NCBI GenBank assembly: GCA_000023185.1
Contig: CP001627.1
Coordinates: 124,001-188,000 of the forward strand
Reading direction: 5' to 3'
DNA: 64,000 nucleotides
Source of the DNA: Rhizobium leguminosarum bv. trifolii WSM1325
GTDB taxonomy: Bacteria; Pseudomonadota; Alphaproteobacteria; Rhizobiales; Rhizobiaceae
Shown here: piece after piece, positions 60,498 through 64,000 of the stretch
Position numbering within the stretch: position 1 is the first letter of the stretch
Layout of the letters: each line of letters starts with the position of its first letter
The notes under the pieces: model-generated
Seen by the model: only the letters and a program-made list of their open reading frames with translations
Database searches by the model: none
What the model was told of the DNA's origin: nothing
Program-made: the position numbers and the translations under genes

Positions 60498-60500
60498 GAC

Positions 60501-61598
60501 TTATTTCGGCAGCGGCGTGGAGACGCCCTTGACGTGCCAGTTCATGGCGATGATCTCGGGGTCGGCCATGGTTGCACCGGATGCGACACCTTCGCTGCCG
60601 TCGGCCTTGGCGATCGGCCCGGTGAAGGGCGAGAAGCTGCCGTCGGCAACCTTTGCCTCGATCTCCTTGATCTTGGTCATCACGTCAGCCGGAACATCCG
60701 CATTCCAGTCGACCACTTCGACGACCTTGTCGGCGACGCCGAGGAACGCATTGGCGCCCTTGAAAGTGCCGGCAAGGTGGGCGTCGACCGATGCCTTGAA
60801 GAACGGCGACCAGTCCGTCGAGATGCATCCGAGATAGGTTTTCGGTGCGTACTTCTTCATCGAGGAGTTGAGGTTGAAGGCGTAGACGCCGGCTTCCTCG
60901 CAGGCCGAGATCACAGACGGCGTGTCCTGGGCGTTGGAGAAGATCACGTCGCATTTCTGCGCGATCAGGGCTTTGGCGGCTTCCTGCTCCTTGGCAGGGT
61001 CGAACCATGAGTTCACCCAGACCACCGAGACCTCGATGTCGGGCTTGACGGCTTGGGCGCCGAGGGTGAAGGCGTTGATGGACGTGATGAGTTCGGGAAT
61101 GGCGAAGGCGGAGACAGAGCCAAGCTTGCCGGTCTTGGAAAGTGCTGCGGCAGCCATGCCGAGCAGATAGGTACCTTGGAAATACTTGGCGGCGAAGGGC
61201 GAGAAGTTCGGAGCAACCTGGAAGCCGGAGGCGTGCAGGACCGTGACGCTTGGATCGCGGCGGGCGATCTGCAAGGCGCCGTTCTGATAGCCGAAAGAGC
61301 CGGCGATCAGGAATTTGTTTCCGTCGGCGACGGTCTTGTTCATGATGCGGTCGGCGTCCGGGCCTTCCGCGATATTCTCAAGCACGGTGACCTTTACCTT
61401 GTCGCCGTAAGCGGCCCTGATCGGCTCGAGACCGGCGGCAAGCGCATGCCCCCAGCCAACGTCGCCGATCGGCGACGGGACGACGAGCGTGATGCCGAGC
61501 GGCTCGTCGGCGGCCAAAGCAAGGCGGCTGCCGAGCACGCCAGCAAGGCCGGTGGCGGCAGCGGCCGTCATCAGGTTTCTGCGGGTCAGTTTGGTCAT
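60501..61598 (-). CDS. BMP-family substrate-binding protein, second importer
   Basis: 365-residue periplasmic protein. Seen: Tat-like signal MTKLTRRNLMTAAAATGLAG near 1-20 with ALA-A cleavage near 32, then GITLVVPSPIGDVGWGHALAAGLEPIRAAYGD around 38-69, IAGSFGYQNGALQIARRDPSVTVLHASGFQ near 103-132, YFQGTYLLGMAAAALSKTGKLGSVSAF near 143-169, and SNAQDTPSVISACEEAGVYAFNLNSSMKKYAPKTYLGCISTDWSPFF around 221-268. ATG at 61598 behind GAGGGAAC. Follows the deaminase gene by 26 bases, so the imported ring is probably the deaminase substrate or a relative. Confidence 0.9.
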   Translation of the reverse strand: MTKLTRRNLMTAAAATGLAGVLGSRLALAADEPLGITLVVPSPIGDVGWGHALAAGLEPIRAAYGDKVKVTVLENIAEGPDADRIMNKTVADGNKFLIAGSFGYQNGALQIARRDPSVTVLHASGFQVAPNFSPFAAKYFQGTYLLGMAAAALSKTGKLGSVSAFAIPELITSINAFTLGAQAVKPDIEVSVVWVNSWFDPAKEQEAAKALIAQKCDVIFSNAQDTPSVISACEEAGVYAFNLNSSMKKYAPKTYLGCISTDWSPFFKASVDAHLAGTFKGANAFLGVADKVVEVVDWNADVPADVMTKIKEIEAKVADGSFSPFTGPIAKADGSEGVASGATMADPEIIAMNWHVKGVSTPLPK

Positions 61599-61624
61599 GT
61601 TCTCAGTTCCCTCTTTTGGTTTTT

Positions 61625-63004
61625 TTAAAATTCCACGGTGGATAGTGCGGCCTCGGCATCGGCAGCCAACTTGGCTTCGTCGAGCCCGGGAAATTCGCCC
61701 TTCTGCCAGACGACGCGGCCATTGATCATGGTCATGTCCGTCGCCATGCCGATGCCGACGCGGGCAATCAGGCTCAGCGGATCGTGGCGCGTGCCGACAT
61801 AATCCATACGCCGAGTGTCGATCGCAAACAGGTCGGCAGCCATGCCGGGCGCGAGCCGGCCGATATCGCGCCGGCCGAGCAGGCTGGCGCCGCCTGCCGT
61901 GCCGTAGCCGAGAAAATCGACCGGCGGCGGCACGGGATGGGCACGGCTGGAGGAGACGAGGCATTGCAGCATGTAGGCGGAATGCAGGCAGTGCATCAGG
62001 TTGGAGTTGTCGTTGGAGGCCGCGCCGTCGCAGCCGAGGCCGACACGCAGGCCGAAGGCGGCCATGGCGGGAATGTCGGTGACCTCAGCGCCGACCAGAT
62101 AGACTGGTTCCGGGCAATGCGCGACACCGGTGCCGCTGGCCGCCATCTTCCTGAGTTCGTCGTGTGTCAGTTCCCAGCAATGGGCATAGAAAGTATCAGG
62201 CCCGGCAAAGCCGAGTTCTTCCAGATAGTCGACCGTGCGCATGCCATGGCGAGCCTGAATGACCGGGCTTTCGCCTTCGCCGACATGGGTATGCATCATG
62301 ACGCCGCGATCACGCGCCAATGCCACCGATTCCACGAAGGTCTCTCGGTAGCAGTTCACCGGCTGGCACGGCGCGACCACGACCTGGCGCATGCTGAAGG
62401 GGCTGGTATCGTGGTAGGTCTCGATCAGCCGTGCGCAGTCGGCGATGAATTCGTCGGTCGTTTCCAGCATCTCGTTCGGGATAGTCGAGCCTTCCGACTT
62501 CGGCAGGGTATTGCCGCCGCGGCCGGCATGGAAACGCATGCCGAGCAGTTCGGCTGCTTCGAACTGGCGGTCGATCAGCCGCTTTCCGGCGTGCCGGGGG
62601 AAATTGTATTGGTGATCTAAGGCCGTGGTGCAGCCATGCTTGACCATCTCGGCCATCGCCGTGACGGAGGCGTGGTAAAAGCACTCCTCATGGAGCTGCG
62701 AAAAGATCGGGTAGATGCGGTCCAGCCACTCGATCACCGAGAGCTTCGTCCAGTCGAGATCGGCACGGTTGCGCACGAAGCACTGGAAGAAGTGATGATG
62801 GGTGTTGACAAGGCCCGGATAGACGAACCAGCCGGCAGCATCCTGAACGGTCGTGCCGGCAGGCAGCGCGTCCGCCCCCAGATTCTCACCGATCGCCATA
62901 ATCGCCGGACCGTTGGTCAGGAGATCGACATTGCGATGGGCGACCGGCCCTTTGCCCTCGTCGACGATCACGGCAGCGCAGTTCTTCAGGAGATATCCAG
63001 CCAT
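61625..63004 (-). CDS. Amidohydrolase, probable 8-oxoguanine deaminase (AtzB/TrzN-like family)
   Basis: 459-residue metal-dependent deaminase. Seen: VYPGLVNTHHHFFQCFVRNRADL near 56-78 (HxH metal ligands), MHTHVGEGES near 235 (metal His), FYAHCWELTHDELRKMAASGTGVAHCPEP around 269-297, and LRVGLGCDGAASNDNSNLMHCLHSAYMLQ around 313-341 with the catalytic Asp. The GCDGAASNDNSNL block is like 8-oxoguanine deaminases, which turn 8-oxoguanine into uric acid; hydroxyatrazine ethylaminohydrolase (AtzB) and other purine or triazine deaminases are close relatives. Linked to a BMP-type importer 26 bases downstream and one base from the GST gene. Confidence 0.85.
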   Translation of the reverse strand: MAGYLLKNCAAVIVDEGKGPVAHRNVDLLTNGPAIMAIGENLGADALPAGTTVQDAAGWFVYPGLVNTHHHFFQCFVRNRADLDWTKLSVIEWLDRIYPIFSQLHEECFYHASVTAMAEMVKHGCTTALDHQYNFPRHAGKRLIDRQFEAAELLGMRFHAGRGGNTLPKSEGSTIPNEMLETTDEFIADCARLIETYHDTSPFSMRQVVVAPCQPVNCYRETFVESVALARDRGVMMHTHVGEGESPVIQARHGMRTVDYLEELGFAGPDTFYAHCWELTHDELRKMAASGTGVAHCPEPVYLVGAEVTDIPAMAAFGLRVGLGCDGAASNDNSNLMHCLHSAYMLQCLVSSSRAHPVPPPVDFLGYGTAGGASLLGRRDIGRLAPGMAADLFAIDTRRMDYVGTRHDPLSLIARVGIGMATDMTMINGRVVWQKGEFPGLDEAKLAADAEAALSTVEF

Positions 63005-63005
63005 C

Positions 63006-63665
63006 TCACGCCTCGCCCGGTTCGATCTGGGGTTCGGGCTTCAACTCGTGTAGTCGGTGAATGCCAGGCATTTCGATAAACTTGTCGAGGGCGCGCAGCG
63101 CCCGGGACCAGAGCCGGATCGCAGGATAAGCATCCAGCGTGACGCCCCCATCGGGCGCCAGCGCCACATAGGGAAAGCAGGCGATGTCGGCAATTGTCGG
63201 CCGGTCGGCGGCGAGGAAACGCATGCCGCGAAGACCCTGCTCGACAAGCCCGGCTTCAAGCTCGCGAAGGGCGGCGATGCCCTGGGCCTGCAGCGCGCCG
63301 ATATCGCCCGGCCGCAGCAGCATTTCATGGAGCCGCGCACCGCCGAGGCTTGCCGTCAGCCGGCCGGAGAACGACAGCCATTGCTGCACCCGCGCCGCTT
63401 CCTCGGCCTTGCCGCTGCCCAGCCATTCGGGTGCTGCCTTGGCGGCGAGATAGACGAGGATCGCCGACGACTCGGTCAGGATCAGGTCGCCATCCTCCAG
63501 GATCGGAATGGAGCCTGCCGGATTGAGTGCAAGCAGCTCGGGGCCTCGATGCTCGGCGCCGGGATGGAAATCTACCGGGCGCAAGTCAAGCTTCACGCCG
63601 GTCAGCGCCGCCATCAGGCGCACCTTGTAGCAACTGGGCGAGAGAATATAGTCGTAGAGCTTCAT
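63006..63665 (-). CDS. Glutathione S-transferase family protein
   Basis: 219-residue GST. Seen: N-terminal thioredoxin-like domain KLYDYILSPSCYKVRLMAALTG near 2-23 with the SPSCYKV active-site segment, NPAGSIPILEDGDLILTESSAILVYLA near 48-74 (glutathione-binding PI/ES), and an all-helical C-terminal domain with RPTIADIACFPYVAL near 154-168 (N-capping box). ATG at 63665 overlaps the Rieske gene stop as ATGA. Possible role in conjugating or isomerising an oxygenase product; function unknown. Confidence 0.9.
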   Translation of the reverse strand: MKLYDYILSPSCYKVRLMAALTGVKLDLRPVDFHPGAEHRGPELLALNPAGSIPILEDGDLILTESSAILVYLAAKAAPEWLGSGKAEEAARVQQWLSFSGRLTASLGGARLHEMLLRPGDIGALQAQGIAALRELEAGLVEQGLRGMRFLAADRPTIADIACFPYVALAPDGGVTLDAYPAIRLWSRALRALDKFIEMPGIHRLHELKPEPQIEPGEA

Positions 63666-64000
63666 TGCGCCACCAGCTGTGCGCCGTAGGTATAATTGTG
63701 ACGCTTCAGCCAGCGCCGGTAAGCGATCGATGTCAGATCGGCCCGCGTCGGAATTTCCATGCCGGGGTCGAGCGGCAGCAGCCGCGGGATCTGGTTTTCG
63801 AGGATCGAACGGTCCTGCAGAAAGATCGTCTGCTGGAAGTGGATGAGGTCGGTCATCGCGGTCTCGTCATCGAAGAGCGCCATCCATGGCCAGACGTCGC
63901 AGAGGTCTTCGGCCAGCGGCTGCACGAAGAGCGTGATGACATCCCATTCGCTCGGGCGCGGCGGGCAGGTCTTGTAAAGCACGGAGCAGGTGGGCGCCGG
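63662..64000 (-). CDS. Rieske-type aromatic ring-hydroxylating oxygenase, C-terminal fragment at window edge
   Basis: About 112 residues of the C-terminal catalytic domain are visible; the N-terminal Rieske domain lies beyond base 64000. Seen: FVQPLAEDLCDVWPW, LIHFQQTIFLQDRSILENQIPRLLPLDPG and LTSIAYRRWLKRHNYTYG, a conserved end pattern (HFQ..IF.QDR.I.E.Q.P..LPLD ... S..YRRWL) of VanA-like oxygenase alpha subunits. It overlaps the GST start as ATGA and leads the unit GST-deaminase-importer as far as visible. Substrate unknown; with a purine-type deaminase next door a heterocyclic ring is possible. Confidence 0.8.
   Translation of the reverse strand, partial: PAPTCSVLYKTCPPRPSEWDVITLFVQPLAEDLCDVWPWMALFDDETAMTDLIHFQQTIFLQDRSILENQIPRLLPLDPGMEIPTRADLTSIAYRRWLKRHNYTYGAQLVAQ

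Noticed and set aside
1..64000. CRISPR arrays, tRNA/rRNA genes, insertion sequences, integrase or phage genes
   Set aside because: No regularly spaced direct repeats, no cloverleaf-like sequences and no transposase or integrase motifs were recognised on either strand; a covariance-model scan would be needed to exclude small RNAs.

Overview
The window looks like a catabolic, accessory-type region of a Rhizobium-group alphaproteobacterium (R. leguminosarum / R. etli relatives). It is GC-rich with many ABC importers, Tat-type signal peptides on binding proteins, and a biuret hydrolase that closely resembles, from memory, the characterised R. leguminosarum enzyme. No tRNA, rRNA, insertion sequence, CRISPR array or phage gene was found. 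Coding density is high and operons are tightly packed with ATGA/TGATG overlaps. I ran no searches; family calls come from reading motifs.

Region 1 (1-8044), sugar-acid catabolism: an ABC ATPase cut by the left edge, a 3-hydroxyisobutyrate-dehydrogenase-like reductase, gluconokinase, gluconate 5-dehydrogenase, a D-2-hydroxyacid dehydrogenase, L-idonate 5-dehydrogenase, a LacI-family regulator and an SMP-30 lactonase. Four copies of an ATGTTATCGATAACAT-type operator lie before the ATPase, between the two divergent gene sets, before the regulator and before the lactonase. Region 2 (8109-11886): an ECF sigma factor overlapping a VWA-domain membrane protein, then an HSL-type alpha/beta hydrolase.

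Region 3 (11890-26721): a long minus-strand operon for carnitine / gamma-butyrobetaine to glycine betaine. It encodes BKACE (CdhC type), carnitine dehydrogenase fused to thioesterase, acyl-CoA dehydrogenase, NDP-forming CoA ligase, crotonase, a dipeptide-type ABC importer and a CocE-type esterase. A divergent GlxA/CdhR-like AraC regulator faces it. Region 4 (26696-43816) is mixed: LysR plus EamA exporter, glutathione-independent formaldehyde dehydrogenase, an orphan family-3 binding protein divergent from a GGDEF-EAL protein, isochorismatase-type hydrolase, agmatinase, aminotransferase, a two-component flavin monooxygenase with LysR, and a HutC-type regulator with an amino-acid ABC importer.

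Region 5 (43868-53444): a nine-gene minus-strand operon with a BMP-family (nucleoside/nucleobase-type) importer, formamidase, biuret hydrolase, cyanuric acid amidohydrolase/barbiturase, a second isochorismatase paralog and a cupin, facing a GntR regulator with repeated AAAGTGCATGCA sites. Region 6 (53527-64000): a nitrate/taurine-type ABC importer, then a second BMP importer with an 8-oxoguanine-deaminase-like amidohydrolase, a GST and the C-terminus of a Rieske oxygenase running off the right edge. The pairing of two nucleobase-type importers with cyanurate, biuret, formamide and 8-oxopurine enzymes suggests salvage of nitrogen from oxidised or unusual nucleobases. This is the most interesting hypothesis in the window.
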